Part shown: one piece after another, positions 8,526-17,222 of the stretch
Numbering within the stretch: position 1 is the first letter of the stretch
Layout: each line of letters opens with the position of its first letter
DNA from: JALZVT01 sp039029135
Lineage (GTDB): Bacteria > Pseudomonadota > Gammaproteobacteria > Pseudomonadales > Azotimanducaceae
Length of the DNA stretch: 64,000 nt
Direction of reading: 5' to 3'
NCBI GenBank assembly: GCA_039029135.1
Contig: JBCCGT010000001.1
Span: 434,001-498,000 of the forward strand
Made by a program: the position numbers and the translations under genes
Notes under the pieces: model-generated
What the model was told of the DNA's origin: nothing
Seen by the model: only the letters and a program-made list of their open reading frames with translations
The model's database searches: none

Positions 8526-9326
8526 ATGACCCAACTCGACAATCGCTACCTGATCATCGGCTACCAGCGCAGTGGGACGACCGCGCTGCACCTCATTCTG
8601 GGCGGCCACCCAGCGATCTCCACCTTCACGGGGGAGCTGCGCGAGCCCTATTTCTCCAAGGGTCTGACGGCGTTCAATGCGGGCTATCTGAGCGACGCCG
8701 AACAGGCGCACGGCCATCGGCTGCTGTTCGATGCGATCACGGGCGCCCACGCGGACGACGGCACACAGTTGCAGGGCGCCAAGACCGTCTGCAACTCGCC
8801 GAAAGCCGCCGAGGTCATCATGCGCGCGCTGGGCGAGCACCTGCCCGGCATGAAGATCATCATCATCGAGCGCCGCGACCTGGTGGCGCAATACGGTTCT
8901 CAGCAGATGACCAAGGCCAGCGGCGTGTATCACTCCTGGCAGGGCAAGAGCGAAGCGCGGCAGGCCAGCGTCAAGATCGATCGCCGCCTGTTCAAGCGCT
9001 ACGTCTTGGTCGTCGAGCGCACCTACGCCGCGCTGCAGAAGCTGCGCGATACGCATCCGGTGCTGCACCTGACCCACGAATCCTTCCTAGCCGACAACGA
9101 CGGCATCTATCGGGAGGCGCTCGAGTTTCTCGGCGTCGACTACGCTGCACCGGAGTGGTTCGGCTCGAAGAAGGTGCTGCCGCACGCCAGCAGCTACGTG
9201 CAGGACTACGAGGAGCTGACCGGGCTGCTCGAGGACACCCGCGAGCAGCTCGCCGCCGGCACGTTGAGCCCGCGCGAGGATCAGTTTCTCAAGGTCTACA
9301 CCCGAGCCCGACGCACGCTCTGGTAG
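8526..9326 (+). CDS. Sulfotransferase family protein
   Basis: A 266-residue protein that begins with the PAPS-binding P-loop-like motif GYQRSGTTALHL near residue 12, the 5'-phosphosulfate loop of sulfotransferases. A second family feature is IIIERRDLVAQYGSQ near residue 115, matching the RxxxxxxxS 3'-phosphate-binding pattern. It would transfer sulfate from PAPS to an alcohol, amine or carbohydrate; the acceptor is unknown. I used the ATG at 8526 (MTQLDNRYLIIGYQRSG), which puts the loop close to the N-terminus as in relatives; an earlier in-frame ATG at 8340 would add 62 residues without family character. It converges on polB. Confidence 0.85.
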   Translation: MTQLDNRYLIIGYQRSGTTALHLILGGHPAISTFTGELREPYFSKGLTAFNAGYLSDAEQAHGHRLLFDAITGAHADDGTQLQGAKTVCNSPKAAEVIMRALGEHLPGMKIIIIERRDLVAQYGSQQMTKASGVYHSWQGKSEARQASVKIDRRLFKRYVLVVERTYAALQKLRDTHPVLHLTHESFLADNDGIYREALEFLGVDYAAPEWFGSKKVLPHASSYVQDYEELTGLLEDTREQLAAGTLSPREDQFLKVYTRARRTLW

Positions 9327-9335
9327 ACGCGTGCA

Positions 9336-11666
9336 TCAGAACAGATCGATCTGCCGATCGTCCCCGATCACACGGTCGAAGACGAGATCGGCGGCGCGCA
9401 GTACGGGTTCCGCGATCGGCCGTATCTGCCGTTCCAGGTAGTGCTCGTAGTCGGGCGCGTGCGTCAGGGCATCCATCGGCTCGGGGCCGGCGACCGTCAT
9501 GCGATAGCGCACGACCCGCGCGTTCGGCTGCGCCGACTTCCGGGCCGCCTGCACGTGGGGCGGGCTCGAGGCCGTGTACTCCGTGACCGGCTTGCGTAAC
9601 CCCTTGCGATAGGTGAGCTCCTCGTCGAGATCGCCCGCACGCAGCGCCGTGACCGTCGCGCGCAGAAAGTCGTCGACCGGGCGGTCGGCAAACAGCCGCA
9701 CATAGAGTTCACGCTGCACTCGCTTCGCGAGATCGGTCCAGTCCCGGCGCACCACCTCCATGCCCACGAAGTCGAGTTCGTCCTGCGGCGCGCCGGCGAG
9801 ATGGCCGACGTAGCGCTTACGCGCCCCGTCGTCGCTGTGCCGCAAGTTTGGCAGCAGCAGTCGGTCGTAGAACTTCTCGGATTCGAGCTCCAACCGGCTG
9901 TCGCGCCCCCAGCGCTCGCGGATGTGCGCGGCAAGATCCGCGTTCAGCTCGCCGGCCAGCCGATCGGCGTGGGCGCGAGCTGCGGCCGGCTCGGCGGCGT
10001 CCGCGGCAACAAACAGACTGTCGGTGTCGCCATACAGAACCGCCAGGCCGCGGTCCTCGAACCACGCCTGGGACCACAGCAGCAGGTAGCGCCCCTGACC
10101 CGTGATCGCGTTCGCGATATGCGGGTTATAGAACCGGCAGGCCGGCGTGCCGAGCACTCCGTAAAAGGAATTCATCAGGATCTTGATCGCCTGCGACGCC
10201 ACCACGTTACCGGCGCGTTTGGCCTCGGCGCGCTGCGGGAACAGCTCGTCCAGCATCGCCGGCAGGATTCCGGGTTCGCGACTGAAGTGGGCGCTCGGCA
10301 GCTCGATCGTGTCCGCGCCAGGCCCGTCGCGATACTCCAGCGGATCGATGTTGAAGGTGCGCATGATGCTGGGGTACAGGCTCTTGAAGTCGAATACCCA
10401 GACGTTCGGATGCATGCCCGGCTTGGAGGGCAGCACGTGCCCACCGCCCGCGGCGACCCGCACGTGCGTGCCCGTCACCGACGGCGCGACAACGCCGCGC
10501 GGACCCAGCGCCGACAGATAACAGAAGTCGAACGACGCGATGCTGGCGGCAACCCGATCCGGCGTCATGCCGGTCAGCGCGCTGCGCTCGAAGGCCAGCC
10601 GCACGAGATCCAGCTTGGCTATGATCTGCGCGGGCAGCCGTGCATCGGTCCGCGCGTAGCGCGCGAACCCCGGCAGGTCATTCGCATATCCATCCAGGAT
10701 CTCGCCGAGCCGATCTTTGGCATCGCCGTGCAGCGCCTTGCCCTCGCCCAGGATCTCGCGGGACACCGCGTCCAGCGAGTACTCCGACAGACGCAGGAAC
10801 GCGCCCCGCACCAGGTCCATGCCGTCGAGCACGACCCTGCCGGGCACGCTGGCCTGACCGCTGCCGAAATAGCCTTCCGCCGCGCGGACGCGCAGCGCGC
10901 CGGTGCCGCGACCAAACTCGAACGACACGCCGAGGCGCTCGGCGGCGCGCTGCAAGAAGGCGAGATCGAAGTCGATGACGTTCCAGCCCGTCAGCACGTC
11001 CGGGTCGATGCGGCGCACGCGCTCGCAGAACCAGGCCAGCGCCGCCTTCTCGGTCGCGACGCCGAGCGCGCGTTCCGGCATCTCGCGTCGGGCTGGGTCG
11101 ACGATCACGACCTCGTCGAACGTCTGCTCGGGTGTTGCGCACCACAACGAGATGGCCAGCAGGCGGTTGCTGCGCGGGTTGGTCTCGATGTCGAAGGACA
11201 AAATGACCGGTTCGACGCGCACGGCGGCGGGGGCGACGTCGGGGTTCTCGAACACGACGTCGACGCCGTTACCAGACCGGGTCGCGCCCGCGATGCGGCA
11301 GCCGCCGCGGACGTTGCGGTCGATCAGATAGCGCATGGCGAAGCGAACATCGGCCTCGAACGTCTCGACGCCGCCGGCGTGGAGTTTGTCGCGCACGCCG
11401 GGCGCATCCTGCGGGATGCGCACCTCGACGCGGACGACCGGCGTCCCGGCCATCGTCCGGCGTGGGCTGTCGACCACGCTGCCACCCGCCCGCAGGGCCG
11501 CCTCGGCCGCCTCCGCGCGCACATAGAAGTGGGGTCGCTGACGGCCGTCGCGCACGAGGAACGTGCGCCCGTCCAGCAGCCGGCCGAACAGATGCACGAC
11601 CGGCAAGCCGGCCTCGATGCGATAGCTCGCCTGCAGGAGCACGCCTTCGACAGTTTCTTCGGTCAT
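9336..11666 (-). CDS. polB: DNA polymerase II (family B, with 3'-5' exonuclease)
   Basis: At 776 residues this is close to Escherichia coli Pol II (783). The exonuclease motifs are SFDIETNP (Asp159/Glu161), GWNVIDFD (Exo II) and YARTDARLP (Exo III, YxxxD). The polymerase motifs are DFKSLYPSI near residue 427 (motif A), KILMNSFYG near residue 497 (motif B) and LYGDTDSLF near residue 543 (motif C, catalytic Asp pair). All key residues are intact. Pol II acts in repair, replication restart and translesion synthesis, and in enterics is SOS-induced. I looked for a CTGT-N8-ACAG LexA site in the 245 bases upstream and did not find one. It is divergent from a lipoprotein gene. Confidence 0.96.
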   Translation of the reverse strand: MTEETVEGVLLQASYRIEAGLPVVHLFGRLLDGRTFLVRDGRQRPHFYVRAEAAEAALRAGGSVVDSPRRTMAGTPVVRVEVRIPQDAPGVRDKLHAGGVETFEADVRFAMRYLIDRNVRGGCRIAGATRSGNGVDVVFENPDVAPAAVRVEPVILSFDIETNPRSNRLLAISLWCATPEQTFDEVVIVDPARREMPERALGVATEKAALAWFCERVRRIDPDVLTGWNVIDFDLAFLQRAAERLGVSFEFGRGTGALRVRAAEGYFGSGQASVPGRVVLDGMDLVRGAFLRLSEYSLDAVSREILGEGKALHGDAKDRLGEILDGYANDLPGFARYARTDARLPAQIIAKLDLVRLAFERSALTGMTPDRVAASIASFDFCYLSALGPRGVVAPSVTGTHVRVAAGGGHVLPSKPGMHPNVWVFDFKSLYPSIMRTFNIDPLEYRDGPGADTIELPSAHFSREPGILPAMLDELFPQRAEAKRAGNVVASQAIKILMNSFYGVLGTPACRFYNPHIANAITGQGRYLLLWSQAWFEDRGLAVLYGDTDSLFVAADAAEPAAARAHADRLAGELNADLAAHIRERWGRDSRLELESEKFYDRLLLPNLRHSDDGARKRYVGHLAGAPQDELDFVGMEVVRRDWTDLAKRVQRELYVRLFADRPVDDFLRATVTALRAGDLDEELTYRKGLRKPVTEYTASSPPHVQAARKSAQPNARVVRYRMTVAGPEPMDALTHAPDYEHYLERQIRPIAEPVLRAADLVFDRVIGDDRQIDLF

Positions 11667-11776
11667 GGAGCCGTGCGGTCCGAGGGTTTAACGGGCGTTG
11701 CCCAACATAGCAGAGGGAGCCTTCGCACACTGCAATCGTAAAAATTCCCGCCCCGAACGCGGCGATGGCCGCTTCC

Positions 11777-11823
11777 TGTGGGTGATTTCCCACATTCAGT
11801 GCAGGTTCAGATCAGGCACAATA
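11777..11823 (+). promoter_or_regulatory. Possible promoter with overlapping inverted repeat
   Basis: TTCAGT (11795-11800), a 17-base spacer and ACAATA (11818-11823) form a plausible weak sigma-70 promoter reading toward the lipoprotein at 11912. Immediately upstream is the inverted repeat TGTGGG-N6-CCCACA (11777-11794), which could be an operator. The assignment rests on spacing and partial consensus only. Confidence 0.35.
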
Positions 11824-11911
11824 GGGTCGCCAGTGGCATAAACACCGCTGGGCGCGGCCTCTTGGAGCGGGTCGCGTACGACTCAGTGGAACAGAGATCT
11901 CGGAGATTCTT

Positions 11912-12280
11912 ATGACTCTCACATCACACAGCAGGCTGCTGGCGGTCGGCGCACTGGGTGTCGCCCTGTTGGCCGGCTGCGCGTCCAACCAACCCATCGT
12001 CGACACCCGCGGCGTGGATCCCGTCACCTACCAGCGCGACCTAGCCGACTGTGAGGCGCACGCCGACCAGGTCAAGGTCGGTCAGAAGGCGGCCACCGGT
12101 GCGGCCGCGGGTGCGGCCGTCGGCGCCGTGATCGGCGCGATTTTCGGCGGCGACATGGGCACCTCGGCAGCGGCCGGCGGCGTCCACGGCTCGGCGACCG
12201 GCGCCTGGGAAGGCTCGAAAGAGCGACGCATGGTCATCCGCAACTGCCTGCGGGATCGGGGCTACTCCGTCTACAACTAG
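11912..12280 (+). CDS. Glycine-zipper outer-membrane lipoprotein
   Basis: A 122-residue envelope protein. It has a signal sequence ending in the lipobox LLAGC (Cys at about residue 26), a short spacer, then an Ala/Gly-rich stretch (GAAAGAAVGAVIGAIFGG near residue 65) that is a glycine-zipper membrane-associating segment. Before and after the zipper are DLADCEAHA and NCLRDRGY, a cysteine pair also seen in two other small lipoproteins of this window (21288-21572 and 22374-22652). Such proteins usually sit in the inner leaflet of the outer membrane; a specific role is not known. No strong Shine-Dalgarno is visible, only CGGAGATTCTT before the ATG. Confidence 0.82.
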   Translation: MTLTSHSRLLAVGALGVALLAGCASNQPIVDTRGVDPVTYQRDLADCEAHADQVKVGQKAATGAAAGAAVGAVIGAIFGGDMGTSAAAGGVHGSATGAWEGSKERRMVIRNCLRDRGYSVYN

Positions 12281-12357
12281 GCGTCTGCCTCTGAGCGGCG
12301 CGCGGCGCGTTTTAGGTGCTGCGCGCTTCTCGGCGGCCCAGGCCCTCCGGGTGAATC

Positions 12358-13485
12358 TCAGCGTCCGGTCGCGATGACGCGCCGGTAAAGATCCAGCGTC
12401 TGTTGGGCTATTTCATCCCAGTCGTAGCGTCGCGCAATTGCGAGCGACCCCTCCGCATCCGCCGCGAGCCAGTCTCGATCGGCCGCCGCGTCGATCCGTT
12501 CGCGCAGCGCGTCCACGTCGCCGAGCGGAAAATAGCGCTCCGCACTAAGCTCGACTTCCAGATTCGCCGGTATGTCGCTGGCGACCACCCGCCGGCCGTA
12601 GCTCAGCGCTTCCAGCAGCGCGATCGGCAGACCCTCGTGGGAGGACGGCAGCACGAAGCAGCCGGCGTGCGACAACAGTTCCGCCAGCACGTCGCCGGTC
12701 TGAAAGCCCGTAAGCAGGATCTGCTCGTCGCCCGCGGCGGCCTGCATAAGCTGCTGGTGATACGCATCGGTCTCGTCCAGCCCGCCGGCAAACAGCAGGT
12801 GCCAGCCCGCGGCGCGCGCGTGGCTGTCGCGAAAGGCGGCGATCAGGTCGAGCTGACGTTTCTCTGGTACCAGCCTTGAGACCTGCAGAATGTAGCGACC
12901 GGGTTGGATGCCGCGCGCACTCAGCCAGTCGCCGGTCTCGATCCGCTCCGCCGGCGGCACGCCGTTGGGAATGAGATCGGCCTCGCGCTGAAACGTCTCC
13001 TTCACGAACCGCCTGATGGTTCGAGAGATGACGATCCGCGCGTGGGACCAGCGCATCCCCCAGCGCTCGCCAAGCTGCAGCATGCGGCGGGCAAATCCGC
13101 CCCACTTCTCGCGATCGTAGTCGGCGCCGTGGTGCGTCACGATGACCCTCAACCCGAGCAGCCTCGCAAGCGGCACGACCAGCGCAGGACCGATCGCGTG
13201 CACGTGCACGAGATCGGGTCTGGTAATCCCGGCATACAGCGTCGCCAACACCGTGTGCACAATCGCCTCGAACTTAGGATGCGCCGGCGTCCATAGCGGC
13301 CGGTATCGAATCCCCTGCCAGGCTGAGGGCCGCTCACCGCGCCAATAGGGCGTGCGCGTGGTGACGACGATCTCGCAGTCGTCGCCCGCGAGCGCCTTAA
13401 GACGCGGATAGAGCTGCTCGCAGTGGGTCTCGACACCACCCTGCACATCCGGGAACCCGCGCAATCCGGTCACCAACACGCGCAC
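12358..13485 (-). CDS. Glycosyltransferase family 4 protein
   Basis: A 375-residue GT-B-fold glycosyltransferase. The N-terminal half starts with a LVTGLRGFPDVQGGVETH strand-loop, the acceptor-domain glycine loop of GT4 enzymes that start rhamnosyl or mannosyl side chains. The C-terminal half has QVSRLVPEKRQLDL near residue 205 and SSHEGLPIALLEALSYG near residue 280, the E-x7-E nucleotide-sugar motif. It likely adds a sugar during cell-surface polysaccharide or lipopolysaccharide synthesis at the cytoplasmic face. The start is a GTG at 13485; the ribosome site is weak (GGCGG). It stands alone, with no other sugar genes beside it. Confidence 0.88.
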   Translation of the reverse strand: MRVLVTGLRGFPDVQGGVETHCEQLYPRLKALAGDDCEIVVTTRTPYWRGERPSAWQGIRYRPLWTPAHPKFEAIVHTVLATLYAGITRPDLVHVHAIGPALVVPLARLLGLRVIVTHHGADYDREKWGGFARRMLQLGERWGMRWSHARIVISRTIRRFVKETFQREADLIPNGVPPAERIETGDWLSARGIQPGRYILQVSRLVPEKRQLDLIAAFRDSHARAAGWHLLFAGGLDETDAYHQQLMQAAAGDEQILLTGFQTGDVLAELLSHAGCFVLPSSHEGLPIALLEALSYGRRVVASDIPANLEVELSAERYFPLGDVDALRERIDAAADRDWLAADAEGSLAIARRYDWDEIAQQTLDLYRRVIATGR

Positions 13486-13841
13486 GGTTAGCCGCCTGTT
13501 CTCACGCAGTCAGTATCGGGTGCGGGAGACCGCACCCCGAGGTCGTCGTCGCTATGGGCGATCAGCGTGCGGCTATCCAATTCCTGCAGCCTTTTTCGTT
13601 TCGTGTTCTTGCGCTCGCTCGCGTCCGTCCGGTTGCTTCGAGCGATCCGCGGGCGTCTCCGACGCAGCGGCGGAATCTGGCGGCACGATAGCACCGAACG
13701 CACAGCACCCGCGGGCCGGCGAGGGCGAACTGTGACGAGCATCAAGATGCGCGCACCGTTCGACGGCATCGCATCGCCCGATTGCCTCTTTGCGCCATTT
13801 CGCCGACAGTGGGGCGTTAACCGATACCGATTGGGGGAGAT
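13486..13841. other. 356-base gap without a supported gene
   Basis: Open frames here are short, rich in Arg/Ser/Cys and have no ribosome binding site or recognisable family. The region presumably carries the promoters of the divergent glycosyltransferase and crotonase genes. I see no clear repeat, hairpin or RNA gene in it. Confidence 0.45.
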
Positions 13842-14513
13842 ATGCACGAGTACGAACTGCAGGGCAGCGTCGCCCATCTGCGCTTTGATGACGGCAAGGC
13901 CAACGTGGTCGGCCACGACTTTATCGATGCCATGCTGGGCGGGCTCGAGCGGGCTCGGGGGGAGGCCCAGGCCGTTGTGGTGAGCGGTCGCGAAGGCATG
14001 TTTTCGGGCGGCTTTGACCTGAAGGAGCTGCAGAAAGGGCCGGCGGAGAGCGCGCGCCTGGTCGGCCGCGGCGTGGGCATGTTTCTCGAGATGTTTCGTC
14101 ATCCCCAGCCGCTCCTGGCGGCCTGTACCGGCCACGCCATTGCCGCCGGTGCCTTCGCGCTGCTCGCCTGCGACACCCGCTTCGCGGCTGCGGGCGACTA
14201 CAAGTTTGGACTCAATGAGACCGCGATCGGGATGAGCCTGCCGGTGTTCGGATTTCAGCTCGCCGACGCGCGACTGTCGCGGCGTCACATGACCCAGGCC
14301 GTGACCCAATCGACGATCTACGACCCGAGCAGTGCTCGCGACGCGGGATTCATCGACACGATCGTCGAGGGCGATGTCATCACAGCGGCGCTGGCAGAGG
14401 CAGAACGCCTGGGCGAGTTCGAGACCACCGCCTACGCGGCCAACAAGATCGGCTGGCGTGCACCCTTCATCGCTGCTATCGAGGCCAGCCTGGCGGACTT
14501 CCCCGCCGAATAG
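13842..14513 (+). CDS. Crotonase-fold enoyl-CoA hydratase/isomerase family protein
   Basis: A 223-residue crotonase-superfamily protein, shorter than the usual 255-260. It keeps the first oxyanion-hole segment (SGREGMFSGGFDLKEL near residue 47) and the second (GHAIAAGAFALLACDTRFA near residue 98), which would stabilise a CoA thioester enolate. The usual catalytic Glu pair of hydratases is not clearly present (LNETAIGMSLP carries one Glu near residue 125), so isomerase or another crotonase reaction is possible. The ATG follows TGGGGGAGAT, a strong ribosome site. It faces the CMD-like gene convergently. Confidence 0.85.
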   Translation: MHEYELQGSVAHLRFDDGKANVVGHDFIDAMLGGLERARGEAQAVVVSGREGMFSGGFDLKELQKGPAESARLVGRGVGMFLEMFRHPQPLLAACTGHAIAAGAFALLACDTRFAAAGDYKFGLNETAIGMSLPVFGFQLADARLSRRHMTQAVTQSTIYDPSSARDAGFIDTIVEGDVITAALAEAERLGEFETTAYAANKIGWRAPFIAAIEASLADFPAE

Positions 14514-14550
14514 TGGGGACGGCGCCTTTCACACCTGAGCTCGAACAGGC

Positions 14551-15129
14551 TTACCCGGAGGTCAGCGGAAAGGGATATTCCGCGCCTTCCGGCAGCGGCA
14601 CGCGAAAGGCGTTCAGGTTCATCGAAACCATCGTGTAGAAGCCAGCGAGATTGGCGAGTTCGGCGATGCCAACCTCATCCAACTGCTCGAGCGCGAACGC
14701 ATAGGTGGCATCACTGAGTTGATGGCTGTGGTGCAGCTCCATGGCCAGCCGGTAGGCGGCCTCATCCTTCGGATCCTCAAACGCCGGCGTCTCGCCGGCC
14801 TTGATCGCCTGAATAACCGCCTCGGGAACCCCCGCGTCGCGTGCCATGGGCTCGTGGGCGTACCACTCGAACTGAGCCTGGTAGTAGTGCCCGGTTACTA
14901 AAATGACAAGTTCGACGTAGCGTCGATCCGTCACAGTCTTGAATCGAAACGCACCACCCAGACTGCTGATGCGTTTGCCGAGCTTCGGGTTCAGCACCCA
15001 GGCATCGAAGGGCCCCCCAAGGTGGCCGTCGTCCGGATTGCGCCCCTGGGCCATGCCATCGAAAGCCTCTTTCTGTTCGTCCGTCAGCTCGGCGTAGGTT
15101 CTTCTCGTCAGCCTGCCTAAGTTACCCAT
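14551..15129 (-). CDS. Carboxymuconolactone decarboxylase/AhpD-like family protein
   Basis: A 192-residue all-helical protein of the CMD/AhpD-like type, with the core helix around RYVELVILVTGHYYQAQFEW and YAHEPMARDAGVPEAVI. The AhpD redox pair CxxC is absent at the expected place, so peroxidase activity is unlikely and the role could be a decarboxylase or a non-catalytic relative. The start at 15129 (MGNLGRLTRRTYAEL) follows GGGGAGAGATC; an earlier in-frame start would sit upstream of that site. It is divergent from an SDR, with 90 bases between the starts. Confidence 0.8.
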   Translation of the reverse strand: MGNLGRLTRRTYAELTDEQKEAFDGMAQGRNPDDGHLGGPFDAWVLNPKLGKRISSLGGAFRFKTVTDRRYVELVILVTGHYYQAQFEWYAHEPMARDAGVPEAVIQAIKAGETPAFEDPKDEAAYRLAMELHHSHQLSDATYAFALEQLDEVGIAELANLAGFYTMVSMNLNAFRVPLPEGAEYPFPLTSG

Positions 15130-15219
15130 GATCTCTCCCCGTTTGCTTTGGATGGTGTTTGTCGTAGCGTGCAATCTGAGGGCGCGCGCCGACGTGTCGG
15201 CCGAGTATAAGGGGAGACC

Positions 15220-16011
15220 ATGGACGAGTTTGGGCTCATTGGAAAAACAGCGATTGTGACGGGTGCCGGTGCGGCGGACGACGACGGCATCGGCAACGGT
15301 CGCGCCGCGGCCATTCTGCTCGCGCGCGCCGGCGCCAATCTGGTGCTTGTGGATCGGGACGATTCACGACTGACGGCGACGGCTCGGCAGATCGCCCAGG
15401 CGGGTGGCAGCAGCATCAACCTGAGCGCCGACATCACGCAGGAACGCGCGTGTCAGGAAATCGTGCAGGCTGGAATTGAAGAATTCGGCCGCGTCGATCT
15501 GCTGGATAACAACGTGGGTATCGGCAGCCGCGGCAGCGTCGTGGATGAATCCCTCACTAGCTGGCAACGCGTCATGCGCATCAACGTCGACAGCATGATG
15601 CTGATGAGCGCGGCGGCCATACCCGCAATGCGTGAAACCGGCGGTGGCGCCATCGTCAACATCAGCTCGATCTCTGCGCTGCGGCCGCGCGGATTGACCG
15701 CCTACAGCACATCGAAGGGTGCAGTGATCGCGCTCACGCAGGCCATGGCGGTGGATCACGGTCCGGAGAACATCCGCGTCAACTGTGTCGCCCCCGGGCC
15801 CGTATACACGCCGATGGTCGCCAACGGCATGTCGTCTCGCGCCCGGGAAGCACGGACCCGGTCGACCGTACTCGGTATCGAGGGCAACGGTTGGGACGTC
15901 GGTAACGCCGTGCGTTTCCTGCTCTCCGACATGGCCCGCTACATCACGGGACAAACGCTGGTGGTCGACGGTGGGGTGACACTGCGCGGACCCGACAGGG
16001 ACACCGCCTAA
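15220..16011 (+). CDS. SDR family oxidoreductase with NNVG variant motif
   Basis: A 263-residue short-chain dehydrogenase. The cofactor loop is interrupted (TGAGAADDDGIGNGRA), with a longer insertion than usual between the glycines. An Asp after the second strand (LVLVDRDD) favours NAD(H). The structural motif NNAG reads NNVG near residue 93, and the catalytic motif is YSTSK near residue 165. The end is ITGQTLVVDGGVTL. The start codon follows AAGGGGAGACC, a clear ribosome site. The insertion in the glycine loop is seen in some SDRs of aromatic and steroid degradation. Substrate unknown. Confidence 0.88.
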   Translation: MDEFGLIGKTAIVTGAGAADDDGIGNGRAAAILLARAGANLVLVDRDDSRLTATARQIAQAGGSSINLSADITQERACQEIVQAGIEEFGRVDLLDNNVGIGSRGSVVDESLTSWQRVMRINVDSMMLMSAAAIPAMRETGGGAIVNISSISALRPRGLTAYSTSKGAVIALTQAMAVDHGPENIRVNCVAPGPVYTPMVANGMSSRAREARTRSTVLGIEGNGWDVGNAVRFLLSDMARYITGQTLVVDGGVTLRGPDRDTA

Positions 16012-16082
16012 ACCTTGCCCACGCGCGGCACCGGCCGGCTCTCCCTCGGGTGACTGTCATCCGATGGGGCATGTCGCGCGGT

Positions 16083-16088
16083 TACAAT
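16083..16088 (+). promoter_or_regulatory. Possible -10 element upstream of the GAPDH gene
   Basis: TACAAT lies 29 bases before the GAPDH start in a GC-rich context and fits a -10 hexamer; no good -35 sits at 16-18 bases. I found no ArsR-type inverted repeat here. Confidence 0.3.
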
Positions 16089-16117
16089 CGCCGCTCCGCC
16101 AATACTGGAAACGCCGG

Positions 16118-17134
16118 ATGCCTCGCGTCGCTATCAATGGCTTTGGCCGCATCGGTCGACTCGCCTTGCGGGCCGCACACCTGCACCCGGAGTTCGAGGT
16201 TGTGCACATCAACGAGGCCGGCGGCGACGTTGCCATGGCGGCTCATCTGCTGCAGTTCGACTCCATTCACGGACGCTGGAGCGAGCGTGACGTCGAGGTA
16301 GTGGGTGACAAACTGCACGTGGGCGACGCCGAGCTCAGCTACAGCCAGACCCGCGACATCGCAGCCATTCCCTGGCACCTGATCGGCGCCGACATCGTGA
16401 TCGAGAGCACCGGCGCGTTCCGCACCTCGCCGGCGCTCGAAACCTACTTCGAAGCCGGTCTAAGTAAGGTCGTCGTAGCCGCGCCCGTGAAAGACGGGCC
16501 GCTCAACGTCGTCATGGGTGTGAACGACGATCGCTACGATCCCGAGACACACCATCTGATTACGGCCGCCTCCTGCACAACCAACTGCATCGCGCCGGTC
16601 GTCGAAGTCGTGCACGGCGAATTTGGCATTCGCCACGGCACGATCACAACCATTCACGACATCACTAACACCCAGCGCGTGCTCGACGGGTTTCATAAAG
16701 ATCCGCGGCGCGCGCGAGAGAGCGGCACCAATCTGATCCCCACGACGACGGGTTCGGCCACCGCTATCGCTGAGATTTTTCCCGAACTGCGCGGCCGCTT
16801 GAACGGCGTCGCGGTGCGCGTGCCCATCACCAATGCGTCACTCACCGACTGCGTGTTTGAGCTGGAGCGCTCGGCAACGGAAGACGCGCTGAATGAGGCG
16901 CTCGAAACCGCGGCTGGCGGCCGGCTGCAGGGCATCCTCGGCGTCGAGCGGCGCCCGCTGGTCTCCAGCGACTATCGCAGCGACCCTCGCTCCGGCATCG
17001 TCGACGCAGGATCGACCCAGGTCGTCGATGGCACACTCGCAAAACTGCTGGTGTGGTACGACAACGAGATGGGCTATGCGCGGCGCTTGATGGAACTGGT
17101 GGCCAAGGTCGCGCGCAGTTTGCCAGCGGCGTGA
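16118..17134 (+). CDS. ArsJ-associated glyceraldehyde-3-phosphate dehydrogenase
   Basis: A 338-residue type I GAPDH with the NAD loop INGFGRIGR at the start, the catalytic ASCTTN near residue 152 and the substrate segment NLIPTTTGSA. The second-strand region reads HINEAGGDVAMAAHLLQFDS, unlike the ND...YLLKYDS of housekeeping GAPDH and like the copies paired with ArsJ. In the established pathway this enzyme uses arsenate in place of phosphate to make unstable 1-arseno-3-phosphoglycerate, which ArsJ exports and which then breaks down outside to arsenate. The next gene, 88 bases downstream, is arsJ, so the context supports this role over glycolysis. The ATG at 16118 gives the family start MPRVAINGFG. 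Confidence 0.9.
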   Translation: MPRVAINGFGRIGRLALRAAHLHPEFEVVHINEAGGDVAMAAHLLQFDSIHGRWSERDVEVVGDKLHVGDAELSYSQTRDIAAIPWHLIGADIVIESTGAFRTSPALETYFEAGLSKVVVAAPVKDGPLNVVMGVNDDRYDPETHHLITAASCTTNCIAPVVEVVHGEFGIRHGTITTIHDITNTQRVLDGFHKDPRRARESGTNLIPTTTGSATAIAEIFPELRGRLNGVAVRVPITNASLTDCVFELERSATEDALNEALETAAGGRLQGILGVERRPLVSSDYRSDPRSGIVDAGSTQVVDGTLAKLLVWYDNEMGYARRLMELVAKVARSLPAA

Positions 17135-17222
17135 CGCGCATGCGCTGCCACCATAGTGCGGCGCGTGATGCGGCGCCCTGCGCAACGCGGATTGCACAAT
17201 CGCCGCCGTCGCACGCAGCCGC

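Noticed and set aside
9801..11741. Long open frame on the plus strand across polB
   Set aside because: It is antisense to an intact DNA polymerase II with all catalytic motifs. High GC makes long antisense frames common, and the translation is Arg/Gln/His-rich with no domain.
11667..11911. LexA box for polB
   Set aside because: No CTGT-N8-ACAG match lies in the upstream region. A CTGT followed by a different spacing is part of another inverted repeat.
13488..14309. 273-codon minus-strand frame over the crotonase gene
   Set aside because: The plus-strand crotonase has oxyanion motifs and GGGGGAG ahead of its start; the minus frame has none.
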